DNA of 21,133 nt from Cyclostephanos tholiformis (GCA_036939975.1 JALLPB010000571.1:1-21133); one strand, 5' to 3'; counted from the stretch's first letter, positions 1-10,334 are shown. The notes: generated from the sequence alone by a model not told the origin. Numbers and translations: made by a program.

Positions 1-488
1 AGTCGTTAAAACTAGAATATATTATGATTATTACTATTTTTATGGCCTATTTTGTTACGACGAATCAACAAATCATCACACCTGATTGTAGCCAGTTGTG
101 ATGGCCGTACCGCCAATGCAGAGCACTGGCGGTGGCAGCAACCGGGCATCTCATTGTTCTATGTTCCCCCCCGCGACTTGTCCGTCTGGACATTCGCCCA
201 TCTCCTAGGTAGAGAGGTCGAATAATTCATTCTAGGAAGTAATTAATTGGCAACTTGATTTTCCCCCCCAAAATGGCCTTACAATACTGTATCTTAAGCT
301 AGTGACGGCGCCTGAGTACGGGAATTTTTAGTGAATAAGTGAGTAGAACTATGTCTTAGGGTGTTAAACCCCGTTTGTCAGCGTCCGAGAGGTCTGATAA
401 GGCCTCATAATCTTATGGTAACTTGGGTTACCAATTGGTAACTTTGTCCTTTTGAATATCCATTTATGTATTCGTGGCCTTCTATTTG
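1..488. other. Intergenic DNA, no gene seen
   Basis: No reading frame here resembles a protein. Around 417-432 there is a small hairpin-forming sequence (GGTAAC, four-base spacer, GTTACC), followed closely by another GGTAAC. Nothing else in this stretch can be assigned. Confidence 0.5.
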
Positions 489-528
489 TGCACAAATAAA
501 AGCTCCAGCTGGAGCTTTTCTTTGTGCC
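489..528. repeat. 40-bp near-perfect inverted repeat
   Basis: The core at 498-519 is a 22-bp perfect palindrome centred on CCAGCTGG. The flanks extend the symmetry: reading each arm outward-in, about 18 of 20 positions match (arms of the form GCACAAA-x-AAAAGCTCCAG). It can form a long hairpin or cruciform. It sits at the start of a short zone rich in CACAAATA and its complement, so it may be part of a mobile-element end. That assignment is an inference. Confidence 0.75.
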
Positions 529-704
529 ACAAATAAAATTTTACGGATACACAAATAAAAAAATGTTCATTTTGTAGTGTGTATTGGTGAATTCACGGAT
601 TGGGAGCCAACAAACACAATTTCGCACAAAACGAATACACAAACGAACAGCTGCGAACAAAAAAACCTTCGCACAGGTTATTTGTGTATTTGTGTATTTG
701 TGTA
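529..704. repeat. CACAAATA / TTTGTGTA short-repeat zone
   Basis: CACAAATAAA recurs near 491, 529 and 550. The complementary-type word TTTGTGTA occurs three times in perfect tandem at 681-704. The words on the two sides of 560-680 are in opposite orientation, which gives the zone a loose inverted-repeat organisation with the hairpin at 489-528. It could be the remains of a small non-autonomous transposon. No transposase is visible between the sides. Confidence 0.45.
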
Positions 705-1074
705 TTCACTAAAGAAATCACAGCTCAATTATACTTTGAGATACGTGACATTTTCATGGGTGTACATGTTTTCGCAAATCATACTTAATCTAGTATTTTG
801 GGTGCCCTGTGATTCAAAATCAAAATCAAAATTGCTCCCAGTTGATGTCAAGATGGCATTGGTACTTCCCATGAGGGGGGGTCTTTTCTCTGCATTCACT
901 GCCAAGGAGAAACAATCAGCTGGTTTGTGGGTGCACATTTTATTGCTGATGGGGCACTCCTTCAGGTTGGCCCATGGTTGTTCCTTTCAATTTGGCCATG
1001 GTTCCCCTGCCGGGGTTGGCATTCATACCTACAGAAATTCGAGCTGAGTGTCCAATTCAATATGCTAAGTTACT

Positions 1075-1484
1075 ATGGGTCAACAGCAAATGTCAGATGC
1101 CATTGCAAGCATTGTTGCGGAGATTTTGGCCACACAGTTGCAGGCAAAAGCAAGTGATTCCACCAAGCTGTCAATATATGATTGCGTGAATTGAATTCAC
1201 AGCTGCTTGTGGTTGTTGCAATGATGCAATCAAACTTGTGTTGGGCATAGAGGAGAGTGAAATGATCAAGTCTGGAATGGGAGTTCATGCCTTGTCTGCA
1301 TTGAAATGCATCTTGTAATGGCATCATCTGCTCCTCTGTGAAGTAGTTGGTTTTACACATTTTTTCCCACAACATCTATGATGTTGTTGATGATGCAGCA
1401 CTTTATTTGAACTTTCACCAGTTGACAACCAAACATGATGACAGAGTGGGACTTGGGGCATCCAGGTATGGTAGAACACATTGA
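1075..1484 (+). pseudogene. Decayed coding tract, family not recognised
   Basis: Three successive protein-like segments appear in different frames of the + strand. One starts at an ATG at 1075 (begins MGQQQMSDAIASIVAEIL) and stops at 1192-1194. A second runs 1199-1318 (contains NDAIKLVLGIEESEMIK). A third runs 1374-1484 (contains DDAALYLNFHQLTTKHDD). Each has amino-acid composition more protein-like than neighbouring frames, and their order suggests one gene broken by frameshifts and stops. It could be a retroelement or transposase remnant, but I do not recognise the family. Confidence 0.3.
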
Positions 1485-1963
1485 TGACATCCGTGTGTTC
1501 CTTGGTCATTACCTTTCACAACTTAGTGATTAGATCAGTGAAAATCAGAATTTTTAATGCTTTAAGAATTGAGTTATGGTCCACACCCGAACGATATGTT
1601 AACATACCTTGCACAAACTCTGGACACAACACCCATAACTTTTGCAATTTTGAGGTTGCAATCTTCGCTCAAGCAACCAAATGGACCAAATAGGTAATAC
1701 CTTGCCTGTCGTAAATACATATATATTGACAATGGGGAAAAGCCTCGTTGACTAAAAAATCTCATTAGATCACTCCAAATGCAAAAATCAGCGGTGCATC
1801 CAACCTTCAATCTTCACCTAAAATTTCACCCTCTGCCTCCCATTTCTCTCCTTTTTCCAGTGATGCTGCCACCGTGCGCCCATACCAATGCATTCCCAAG
1901 AATGCAATCGCCCCTTACCACAAAATGCACTTCATCAAGTTGAAGTAGTCATTAAACTTCAAT
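1485..1963. other. Intergenic DNA, nothing assigned
   Basis: I see no convincing reading frame, RNA gene or repeat in this stretch. It separates the two decayed coding tracts on either side, which are on opposite strands. Confidence 0.4.
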
Positions 1964-2221
1964 TTACAATTTACCCATGATGTCTACTCTTGATTGAAGT
2001 AACTTCACCACCGCAACACTATCCCTCTTATTCAACCGCCAATACCCACTCTTGTCCACCAGGCTCTCTGCCAATACCCAATCAGCAGTGTCTCACAACT
2101 GCTTTTTCTGTTCTGCCTTTGCCTTAACCCTCTTTTCAAGCTCTGTCATTCTCTTCCCCACCTTTTCAAGGCGCTCCCACTTGGCGCCACTACGCTCAAT
2201 GGGTCCATAGCAAATGCCCAT
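1964..2221 (-). pseudogene. Decayed coding tract with a charged helical segment
   Basis: One - strand frame runs from an ATG at 2219-2221 to a TAA at 1964-1966, interrupted by a single TGA at 2093-2095. The first 42 residues contain a Lys/Glu-rich stretch (KWERLEKVGKRMTELEKR) that would form a helix or coiled coil. After the stop the same frame continues for about 42 residues with a segment around SGYWRLNKRDSVAVVKLL. The continuity of frame across the stop suggests a formerly coding sequence. No family is recognised. It may be a transposon-derived fragment. Confidence 0.35.
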
Positions 2222-2594
2222 TGGCGTGCGCACAATCATTCAACAAATGGCGACAATTCAACAAATAGAGAGGGGGTTGGGATCTCGGCTGAGGTGGCTG
2301 CCGTTTGGACATAAAACCATGGAAGAGACACAACAGGGTGGAACATGGTGGGTGAGTGGGGCTTTTTTATGTTTGGGGTGGTAAAACAAGCAACAACAAA
2401 ATAAAAAATAAAACATAAAACATATTGTGGCCTTAGGCGGCACCCAGACAACAGTACTACATACCAATAAAAAAACATGCGAGAGTGACCAAGGAGTATA
2501 TAGAGGAAGAGGTGGGGGAGGCACAGGGGGGGCAAGACTGATTTGTTTCAGGGGCAATTGAGTTGGGTGATAACAGCTAACAGCGCTATCCTTG
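2222..2594. other. Intergenic DNA, nothing assigned
   Basis: Open frames on the - strand in this stretch are proline- and cysteine-rich and do not look like a protein family. They are probably chance products of a pyrimidine-rich strand. No other feature is seen. Confidence 0.35.
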
Positions 2595-2960
2595 TTTTGG
2601 CAGGAGTAAAACTCGTACTTTTTAGTAGGTAGGTAGAAGATTTCTACGTAAGAATAGTACAATAAGTTCTACCTAAAAAAACTCGGCGTGCTAAAATCTA
2701 CCGTACAACACAACGCACAAACGGAGAATTTTTAACAAGTTTAAAAAATGTGTGGCAAAAAGCACCTTGTACTCATTGATGTGAAACGCTTTGCAAAAAT
2801 AGGAAAATACCGCATGAATGCTGAGGTTCTTGCACATTCATCGTGCAGTCTAATTCTGTGAGCGTACAAAAATTTGCTAAAAAACTATGTTACTACATAG
2901 CTACTGTAAAATGTTGGCAGTGATTATCGCCCTTAGCTATGTTAAGCTGTTAAAACAAAA
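2595..2960 (+). repeat. Unnamed ~360-bp repeat, copy A
   Basis: This is one of three diverged same-direction copies. Blocks shared with copy C, in the same order, include TTTTGGCAGGA near the left, GTACTTTTTAGTAGG, an ACGTA-GAATAGT block, GTACAACACAA, TTGCACATTCA, AAAAAACTATGT, AGCTACTGTAAAA and GTTAAGCTGTTA at the right. The edges are approximate. No open frame is conserved between copies, so it looks like a non-coding or non-autonomous element rather than a gene. Confidence 0.6.
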
Positions 2961-3719
2961 TGGTTTACTAATAATTTTTTTTATTTAGCCAATTCATAGA
3001 ATAATAAAATGCCTATGTCTGTGCACTCAACCAATGCATTGAGAAGAGGTTGCTGCAAGGAGCTGAAAATACTCTATTTTCCAAAAGCAAAAGAATTTAC
3101 AACCTAGAAGGGGAGATTTTCTACATTTTTTGTTGTGCAGAATGTGCAATCACATCCTCTATGAGGGTTGCCTCTTTGTACTCATTAACCTCATCAATGC
3201 ATGCCTGGTTTGCTCCCTTCCCCCTCACCTCTGATCCCTTTCTTAGGCTGACATTGTACTTGGATACTCTGATAGCCGAGAAGTTTGCTTTTTCTCGCAG
3301 CCTTTCTTTTCCACTTTGACAGGCTGTTTAAATTTATTTCCCGGGCAGAAAATAATCACAGGCCTGGTCTGGTAGCTGATAGTTTGATAGCCCATACCTA
3401 CGATTTTAACCCCTATTGTGATGACATGTAAGGAACTTTTTTGGTGTTTTGTACTTTACTCCTACGCATTAGTGCTATGTACAATAGATACAAATTGGCC
3501 CAAAAAATTGGCCAACCATGGTAGCCGACAGCTTTTGCCCCTAGTACCACCCTCAGGCTGGCGGCGCCCAAACCAATTGCACCAACTCCATCCCCACATC
3601 ATGGGCTATGTAGCTTGTGTTTGGTTTGGGAGTCCTATGTGTCCAGGTAAAGTAATAGGATTACATAGACACATAAAAACTGTTAAATTTTAATATTCCA
3701 CCTATTCACACCATTCCAT
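2961..3719. other. Intergenic DNA with a weak - strand coding-like tract
   Basis: Between about 3130 and 3310 the - strand has two overlapping protein-like segments in adjacent frames. One contains SAIRVSKYNVSLRKGSEV and the other NEYKEATLIEDVIAHSAQ, as if one reading frame were broken by a frameshift. The segment after repeat copy C (7552-7700) has a vaguely similar word (TIRV...). This could mean that the short repeat and this tract belong to one larger element. The remainder of the stretch shows nothing I can assign. Confidence 0.25.
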
Positions 3720-4315
3720 CGCTGTTGTTGCTGCCACTTGCCCTCAAAACACAATCTTCAAATCATCCCCCCCCCATTGACCTCCCCTTCATCCCTGTTG
3801 TCATTGTGCAGGATCGCAATTCAATCCTCCTTCTTACCCCGATGTTGTCATCGCTTCCCCCCCCCCCCATCCATCATGTTGGTCATCCACGCTCACACCA
3901 TCCCCACTTCCATCGTCCGCATCGACAATGATAATGATATTCCCAATAGACAGGGCCAACAAGATGACCGACAAGGACAATGAAGGTGATATGGCCGACT
4001 CATCGATTGTGATTGCAGTTCTCGCTGCTCCATTGATGCCACTGCCACCACCCTCGCCGGTGCCACCCTTGCCACCCCTGTTGTCATCGCCGATGATAGT
4101 TTTCTTCAACCCAATGATGACAATGACAATGATGCCTATGCCGCAATCATTCCCATCACCATCCCCATCACCACCCCCCCCCCATCGAATGGGATGATTT
4201 GGTGGGGGTATGAACGTTGGCTAGGCAGGGTGTGGGATGGAGCAGCGTGCATTGTCATTGTCAATGCAGGGGGCAATGATGCGATCGTGGCCACCATCTA
4301 GGTCGAGGCCCTATT
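3720..4315. repeat. C-rich and GAT/CAC low-complexity tract
   Basis: The + strand has several runs of 8-10 C (near 3769, 3857 and 4172), separated by CCACC, GATGATG and AATGAC-type short words. All frames give proline-, aspartate- or threonine-rich sequence. One + frame after about 4005 stays open for roughly 100 codons but contains no recognisable domain, so I do not call a gene. Slippage-prone sequence is the simplest description. Confidence 0.5.
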
Positions 4316-5899
4316 GTGAGTGGATGACCATAGCATGAATTGCTGTTGCGGTGATAAGCCGCTGTGATGTTGATGAATCATGATGCCTTCTCCTCCTCCT
4401 CCTCCACCTCTGTTGCCATGGGGGCATCTCCATTCCACTGGTTTGATTAATAGAACCAGGTGGAGGAGTGGCCTTTGGGCCACCAGTGGCCTTTCAAAGG
4501 TGCAGATAGACAGGCAAAAGGAGGCTATCCAACAGTCGAGGAAGTAGAAAATTAACTTCCCGGCTATCTGGATGGTGCTTCCCGAGTGGCCGGGAAGGGG
4601 GGAAGATTCTTTCCAAATTTTTTCCATTCACGCAATTTTTTCCATTTTATTCAGATGTTCCCAACTATCTAGACCAAAAATAATCACATTTTGGGGCCCG
4701 GATAAATGGGAAAATAAGGTGGAAGGAAGTTTCAGTCTTGGATTTTCAAAAAAAATTTCACAACTATCAGAGCATCTGAATACAATCTCAGCCTTATTCT
4801 TGCTTGACATGATGGCTGCACTGAATTAATACGGGAACCTTATTCAGAGGGCAGACACTCCAATGAAGAGAGCACAATAATATGGAATGTGATGTTGTGA
4901 GGGAAGAACATAGCAATCAGCAATGGGGGGCTATGTGGAAATTGCACTGAAGAGAAGCTCCCTGTGCTGCTGCACCACAACAGTCAATCCACATTGGATG
5001 GGAGGGCACAAAAATGTGCCAAAATTTTTGGTGAGAGGAGGGAGCTTCAAGGCTCATGAGTGCTGATGCACAGAATCAAATATCTGTGTTGAATGGGGGG
5101 TACATGAAAGCACTTCTGACACATGACTGGAAGGCCAGGCCAACACAAATAACCCATTTTAAAATGGGAACTACCCATTTTGATATATGGGCAGGTAGAC
5201 TCCAAATTTTCAAACTGGGGGGTTCCTGTTACCAAACAGAGGGGTTTGCAACAAAATGTGCACTTCTAGTCATCTTGGCACCCATTGTTGTCCCATATTC
5301 ATCAGCACTGTCTTTGTAGTTGTTTTTTTGCAGCATGGTGGCCAACCAGGGTAATTGGCCCATACCAAGAACAAGATATTTGTATTGCCAGGGGGATGCC
5401 TCAAATGGTCTCCTTAGAGGATTTATTGTTGAGAATGTGCATGGGTCTTTGGAGATGGGTGGTGGACGGCCTTACAGCCTTGATAGGACAACATTGTGGT
5501 CATGAAATTGGTCCATCAGAAATATCATAGCATTTATGCTTATGCATGTTTTGGTTGTGGTAGTACCATATTCTACTGTTATTCCTCTGTAAAAATTGGC
5601 AAAATCAGTTGGGTTGTGAAAAACTTGATCACGATGAAAAATCTGATAGCCCCCCATTTGCAAAAATGAAAAATGAATACTTTAATCCCCATCCCCTCTC
5701 AAATCTGCTCTTGCCTCCATGCATCAACCTTTGAGCAGCCCCCCCCTTTCAGTTTTGACACTTGAGGTTAAGAAAGGACCAAATGCAGCCACCCTATTTT
5801 TGTGGAGCTGAATTAACTTAGTTGGGTTAGATTTAGCTAGGGTGCCTTGCAAATGAGTTGATTTTGGCATTCAGAGTCTTTTTTAATTAGAGAAAAATC
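4316..5899. other. Intergenic DNA, no gene assigned
   Basis: Short frames are present, for example around 5056-5319 and 5320-5505 on +. The latter has a mildly protein-like composition (ENVHGSLEMGGGRPYSLDR). None carries a motif I recognise and none is long. Near 4650-4790 the words TTCAGATG and CATCTGAA face each other as a loose inverted repeat. Decayed element sequence is possible but unsupported. Confidence 0.35.
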
Positions 5900-6245
5900 C
5901 TTATTTTAGTAGGTATGAATGCAATTCTTATGTATAAATGCAATTCTTACGTAAGAATCACAAATTCTACAAAAAAACTTCGGACAGCAAAATTTTTGCC
6001 ATCACAAAACACACAAGTTGGCAAGTTTTTTACTAGTGCAAAAAACATAGTAAAACACTCTTCAAACATCTATTATTAATATTGCAAGCAACAAATAGCA
6101 AGCTGGCATCATGACACATTTAATGTTGTATCAAACCCTATGAGCAAATAAAAATTTGACATGAAACAATGGAACTACATAGCTAGCATAAAAGGTGGCC
6201 CTTGTGAGTGCTATTAGCTGTTAACAGATTTATCAACTATTTTGG
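5900..6245 (+). repeat. Unnamed ~350-bp repeat, copy B
   Basis: This is the most divergent of the three copies. It keeps TTTTAGTAGGTA near the left, an ATTCTTACGTAAGAAT block (a perfect 16-bp palindrome at 5943-5958), AATTCTAC followed by an A-run and a CGG word, ACTACATAGCTAG, and TTAGCTGTTAACAG at the right. Within its left part a block of about 18 bp (AATGCAATTCTTAYGTA-type) is itself duplicated in tandem. The edges are approximate. Confidence 0.5.
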
Positions 6246-7059
6246 TTCGGATGGAAAAAATACTACCACCCCATAAATTTTAAATATACAAACTAGCACA
6301 ATAATTACAATATAACACACAACACAAACATACTCACCATGGCAAGCATCTCCCCTCTCCAATGACACCAATTTTTATTTACACCCAATCCAGTGGTAGG
6401 GCAATGCAGATGAGGGGTTTGTTGAGGGCATGGTCAAAGCAATTGAGCTTAGTCATTAAACTGACAGGGTTAAAAATTAATTTCTAACACTATATAATCT
6501 ACCATGTTAAGAAATGCATCAAACTAGATGGCAATTTTGATGACCATGCTGCCAAGGCTGGGGCGATACACGATATGGTGCAATGCACATTGCCCAATGC
6601 CCAATGGAGCACATTTGTGAATTCACGCAAAGCTATTTGTTGTTTTTTATTCCTATTTGATTAGCATATTCAAGGCAAAGAAAATTAATTGTATTAATGC
6701 GATGATATCAAATCATATCAAATCACTATTTGCTGACAACTGCATGGTCTTTGTCAGCAATCAGAAAAAAACACACTCACAACTAGGTTTTACCTAGCAA
6801 TTATTGTTGCACATTTTTGCTAATTATTTGTAAGAAGTTTGTAGCACAAAATTGACCCCCTACTTGGCTCATCAATGCAACAAGCTTCGTAGAAATGGGA
6901 ATTGAGAGAGCATTTTAGCTGGAGAGCTCAGTTGATTTTTGATGTCTTCAGGTTTTTGAGCAGACAAAAATTGGCAAAGCTATGATATTTTATGAAACCT
7001 AAAAGACAGGTGGTGCATATTTGCACCATTAGCTGTAAAGCTTTTAAAAGCTAGTAGCT
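6246..7059. other. AT-rich intergenic DNA, possible degenerate repeat tail
   Basis: No coding frame is convincing. The last about 60 bases (around 7029-7059) contain ATTAGCTGTAAAGC and then CTATTTTGGCAGG, the same order as the tail of copy B running into the head of copy C. A fourth, badly eroded copy may therefore lie here, immediately before copy C and in tandem with it. Confidence 0.3.
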
Positions 7060-7412
7060 ATTTTGGCAGGAAGAAAATTTGTACTTTTTAGTAGGAATGT
7101 ATCCAATCACGTAGGAATAGTTCAATAAATTCAATAACAAAAATTGGCACACATCTATGTACAACACAATGCACTGTCAAATTTTTACCTAGCACAATAA
7201 CTAGGCTGCAAACCACTTTTTGTACATCAGTTATCACAAGCTTTATGAAATATAGAAAATATTGCCAGCAAGCCAGATTGTTGCACATTCAATGTGCTCT
7301 GAAAGTCTGTGAATGAGAAAATCAGCAAAAAACTATGTACTTCTAAGCTACTGTAAAAATGATCTGTCGTGACCAAACTCGTGGCCATCCATACACGTTA
7401 AGCTGTTATGCA
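7060..7412 (+). repeat. Unnamed ~350-bp repeat, copy C
   Basis: It shares an ordered series of blocks with copy A across its whole length, from TTTTGGCAGGA and GTACTTTTTAGTAGG at the left through GTACAACACAA, TTGCACATTCA and AAAAAACTATGT to GTTAAGCTGTTA at the right. The central palindromic block present in copy B is eroded here to CACGTAGGAAT. The orientation is the same as copies A and B. Confidence 0.6.
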
Positions 7413-8223
7413 GTTAACCCTTTGGGTTCAAGTCCTTCTTGATCACCGCTCACACAATGAGGATTGCTTCTGACCAGATTACATGCCTATGTCTTTTTCT
7501 TCCAACATGACTTTCCCTCTTGCAGTTGTTTTTTTGGGTCACTATGCTGAATTACTCTGATAGTTTTACAGGTTTGAGCTGGACATTGTTGACATTCCTC
7601 ATGGGTAGATGGATCTTGTCTTTTTGTATTGTCTTCTCCTTGAACTTGAAGTCCAACACAACCCAAATATGAGCATCCTTGCCATTGATGAGGGTAATAC
7701 ATTAGTGGTTCCCCCCACCTGGGTTGTACTATCTACAATTATGTTAAGGTTGAGATGACTTTTTTACTTACAGAGTATTCCATGAAGAAGGAGAGGTATT
7801 CTACATAGAATATATTCCACAACGAGATATTCCACTAAGGATATTTTGATGTCACCCAACTTAGTGGTGTTAAAGGTGCAGTTGAAAGTGCCCCATTACT
7901 GAGGCTGAGGGACAACCCATTCAGCAATAAATTTGCCTTGTCAATGGTGTGTTGTTGGGCACATTTCAAAATGCTAAGAGGGAATAACAGCAAGCAAATA
8001 TCAAGATGCATGTATATTGATTTAGTGTAGTTATATTCTTTTTGTTATAAGGAAAGATTGTTGTCACTTCTCTTGTGGTCTGGGTTCTGATCAAGAAAAC
8101 TCATCACTGATGGTCGTTCACTTATCATAAAACTTGAGTTCTAAGGGTGGAAATGATCTGTACTGAGATACTCGGCGGAGTGTTACCATACGTGAGACTT
8201 CCACAAATGGACAAATCTAACTC
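7413..8223. other. Intergenic DNA downstream of the CRTISO-like gene
   Basis: On the - strand, about 7552-7700 gives a protein-like run (KDAHIWVVLDFKFKEKTIQK) that ends at TAA (7552-7554). Nothing upstream extends it. It may be a fragment of a decayed element. The rest, including the 3' flank of the gene ending at 8224, shows no recognisable gene. A tRNA-like pattern near 7370-7445 was considered and rejected. Confidence 0.35.
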
Positions 8224-10303
8224 TCAAGGCATCTTTATCTTGCTGTTCAAACGCAGCTGATCCCACACGCTCATGATGCTATTTGCGCATATTGCTCCAG
8301 ATGAAGCAACGCTAAAGAAAGAGGAAGACCAACAACGAAACGAGAGATCGAGAGTCAGCGAAAAATGGAACATCACGAGCAGCTGTGACAGAAGAAGAAA
8401 AGAGATTGGACCTGACTACTCACGCCGGCACTCCGATCCCCGACGTAGTCGAGTCGCCGCAACGATAATAACCCTCGATCGGAGTTTTCACATCCGGGAA
8501 CTTCCATTGCTCGACATTACCGGGCGCGATCGCCAGTCCGTAATTGCCCCGATGCCTTGATAAAAACCGAGCATGCGTGAGGGGCGTGGCGACCATTTCG
8601 ACGACACACGCGCCACTCTCAACGTCCGGGGCCATCCTCTGTATCGCCTCCCAGATGGGCCTTGCCCTCTCGTTTTTGAACTTTTGGTACCCCTCATCCT
8701 TGTCGCGGGCGACGGCATCGTTCATAAGATGTTCGAATCGTTCCCAATCCTCGAATGGTTCATTTCCGGCCGTGTAGGCGTGTATCACGTGATATCCCTC
8801 AGGGGCCAAGCTCGGGTCTAATTTCGAACCGACGGACACGACCACGACGTTCCCCACCGCGTCGATCCCCTTCGACCAATCCCTGACGACTGTCCACTGC
8901 GGCGGCGCATCCGGGGGGATCAAATCGGCCTTCACGCCGAGGTGCAGGTGCATGAAACTCTTGCAGTACGGCACAGATCCATCCCTCGGATCGTTCGTCG
9001 TTCCCAGGTACCTATCGCGCTCGTCGTCGAATCCGGAGTGTTCCCCCCTTCGGACGAAATTGTACGTGTTCGTGAGGTCGGCATTGCTTATCACGGCCTC
9101 CCTCGCCCTGACTATACGTCCCGACCTAGCGAGCCTCACCCCGACGGCCCTGCCGTTCTCGATTATCACCTCGTCCACGGCCGTCGACGTCTCGATCGTG
9201 CATCCGTCCCTCTTGGTCACTCCCCTGGCCAACGCCGCGATCAATTCGCCGCTGCCTCCCCTCGGAAAGTCCATGACCGCGTCCTCGCGGAAGAAGTCCT
9301 CGATCATGTACGCCATCACGACCTTGAGAGTACGATCCGCCGGCAATCCCTGGAGCAAGAAAGCCAGCATGTCGAGGTAATTCCTCAAGAATTCGCTCTT
9401 CACTCCGAATTCGTCCAAGTCGAACGATTCCGTGAAGAGCGGGGCGTTGCGCACGACGTTCGCGAACGACAGCGGATACTTGGCCCCGACGGTGAGTAAT
9501 ATCCCCGCGTCCGACCTGACCGACGCGTGGGGTATGCCCTTGACTCCCGCCGACATCGGCCGTAGCTTCGACGCCAACATGTTCCAATCGTCGACGGCCT
9601 CCCGACCTCCGTACTCCTCGAGTATCTTGACGAAATTCTCCGCCCCGATGCTCATTTGATAGCCGTCCGGCGCCTCCGGCAGGCATGCCCCCCATCGATC
9701 GTACGTTATCCACTCCGGTTCCTCCTCGATCATCTGATACACGTGCTTCAGCGGATTCGGACTCCTATCCGTCGATAATCCGCTATACAGGCTAGGCCCT
9801 GCCTCGAAGTGTAGGAGCGAATTACGATGTTCCACATCGCGTATCGCATGCGACGGTATCGTATTCCCCGTATTCGGATCGACGTGGAATTCGTGCGCGC
9901 ATCCACCGATCTCGTAATGACGTTCGAGGACCTTGACCTTACGTCCGGTGGCGGCGAGTAGGCCGGCGCACGACAATCCTCCGATGCCGGAACCGATCAC
10001 GACGCAATCCACCACCTCCTCTTCCTCCTCTTCCTCGTCGACGTCGTCCGAGACGGAGACGGCGCGACGAGAGACGACGATGGAGTCACGACGACGACCT
10101 CGAAGACGACCCTCGTGGACGACGTCATTTCCCCGTCCCCCCCTCGCCAGGCGCGATGCGAGGGATGGGCGGGAGCGGACGTCGTTGATTGCCACGGAGA
10201 GGGACGCCGTCGGGGTACAGCGGATGAAGACTGCGACGATGACGACGACGAGGACGACGACGTGGGGGAGGATGGGGGGGAGGTTCGATCGAGTTTTTAT
10301 CAT
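8224..10303 (-). CDS. CRTISO-like FAD-dependent oxidoreductase, two exons, probably plastid-targeted
   Basis: Two exons: 8424-10303, then a 112-base intron (8312-8423, GTGAGT...TTTAG), then 8224-8311. Translation reads about 655 residues. A Rossmann FAD motif lies at about residues 101-127 (GSGIGGLSCAG, acidic E127 ending beta-2, then GGCAHEF). The region after it reads EAGPSLYSGLS, typical of a plant/cyanobacterial branch of the phytoene-desaturase/carotenoid-isomerase family rather than classical CRTISO. The FAD-binding C-terminus, CGDST-SGIGVPAVASSG, spans the splice junction, which is why the unspliced frame seems to end early at a TGA (8420-8422) that lies in the intron donor. The N-terminus has a hydrophobic segment (about 14-28) then TAS-L, compatible with a signal peptide and the ASAF-like junction (Leu at +1) of complex-plastid proteins, followed by an Arg/Ser-rich stretch. 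Family membership is firm. The exact substrate (carotenoid isomerisation, desaturation or another polyene) is not determinable here. Confidence 0.88.
8312..8423 (-). other. Intron of the CRTISO-like gene
   Basis: The donor is GTGAGT directly after exon 1 (last base 8424). The acceptor is a pyrimidine-rich TCTTTCTTTAG ending at 8312. Splicing joins a GC dinucleotide to C to form an Ala codon and restores the family's C-terminal sequence (VASSGAICAN... ending KIKMP and TGA at 8224-8226). The homology restored across the junction is the evidence. Confidence 0.85.
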
Positions 10304-10334
10304 TGTCGCGATTCTTTCCGTATCGTTAGTCCGG

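Noticed and set aside
3928..4315. A possible coding gene in the C-rich tract.
   Set aside because: All frames give low-complexity Pro/Asp/Thr sequence without a domain, and stops occur in the only frame with better composition.
7370..7445. A tRNA-like 76-base stretch: acceptor-like ends (TGACCAA / TTGATCA), a CGTG/CACG D-stem and a perfect B-box GGTTCAAGTCC.
   Set aside because: The acceptor stem has a mismatch, the anticodon stem needs a bulge and gives no proper seven-base loop, and the T-stem does not pair. The A-box is also absent. A chance pattern or very old tRNA-derived sequence is more likely.
8942..9713. Long open frames on + (8942-9499) and in another - frame (9126-9713) within the CRTISO-like gene.
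   Set aside because: They are shadows of a GC-rich gene. Their products are Arg/His/Pro-rich and lack any domain, while the gene's own frame carries the FAD motifs.
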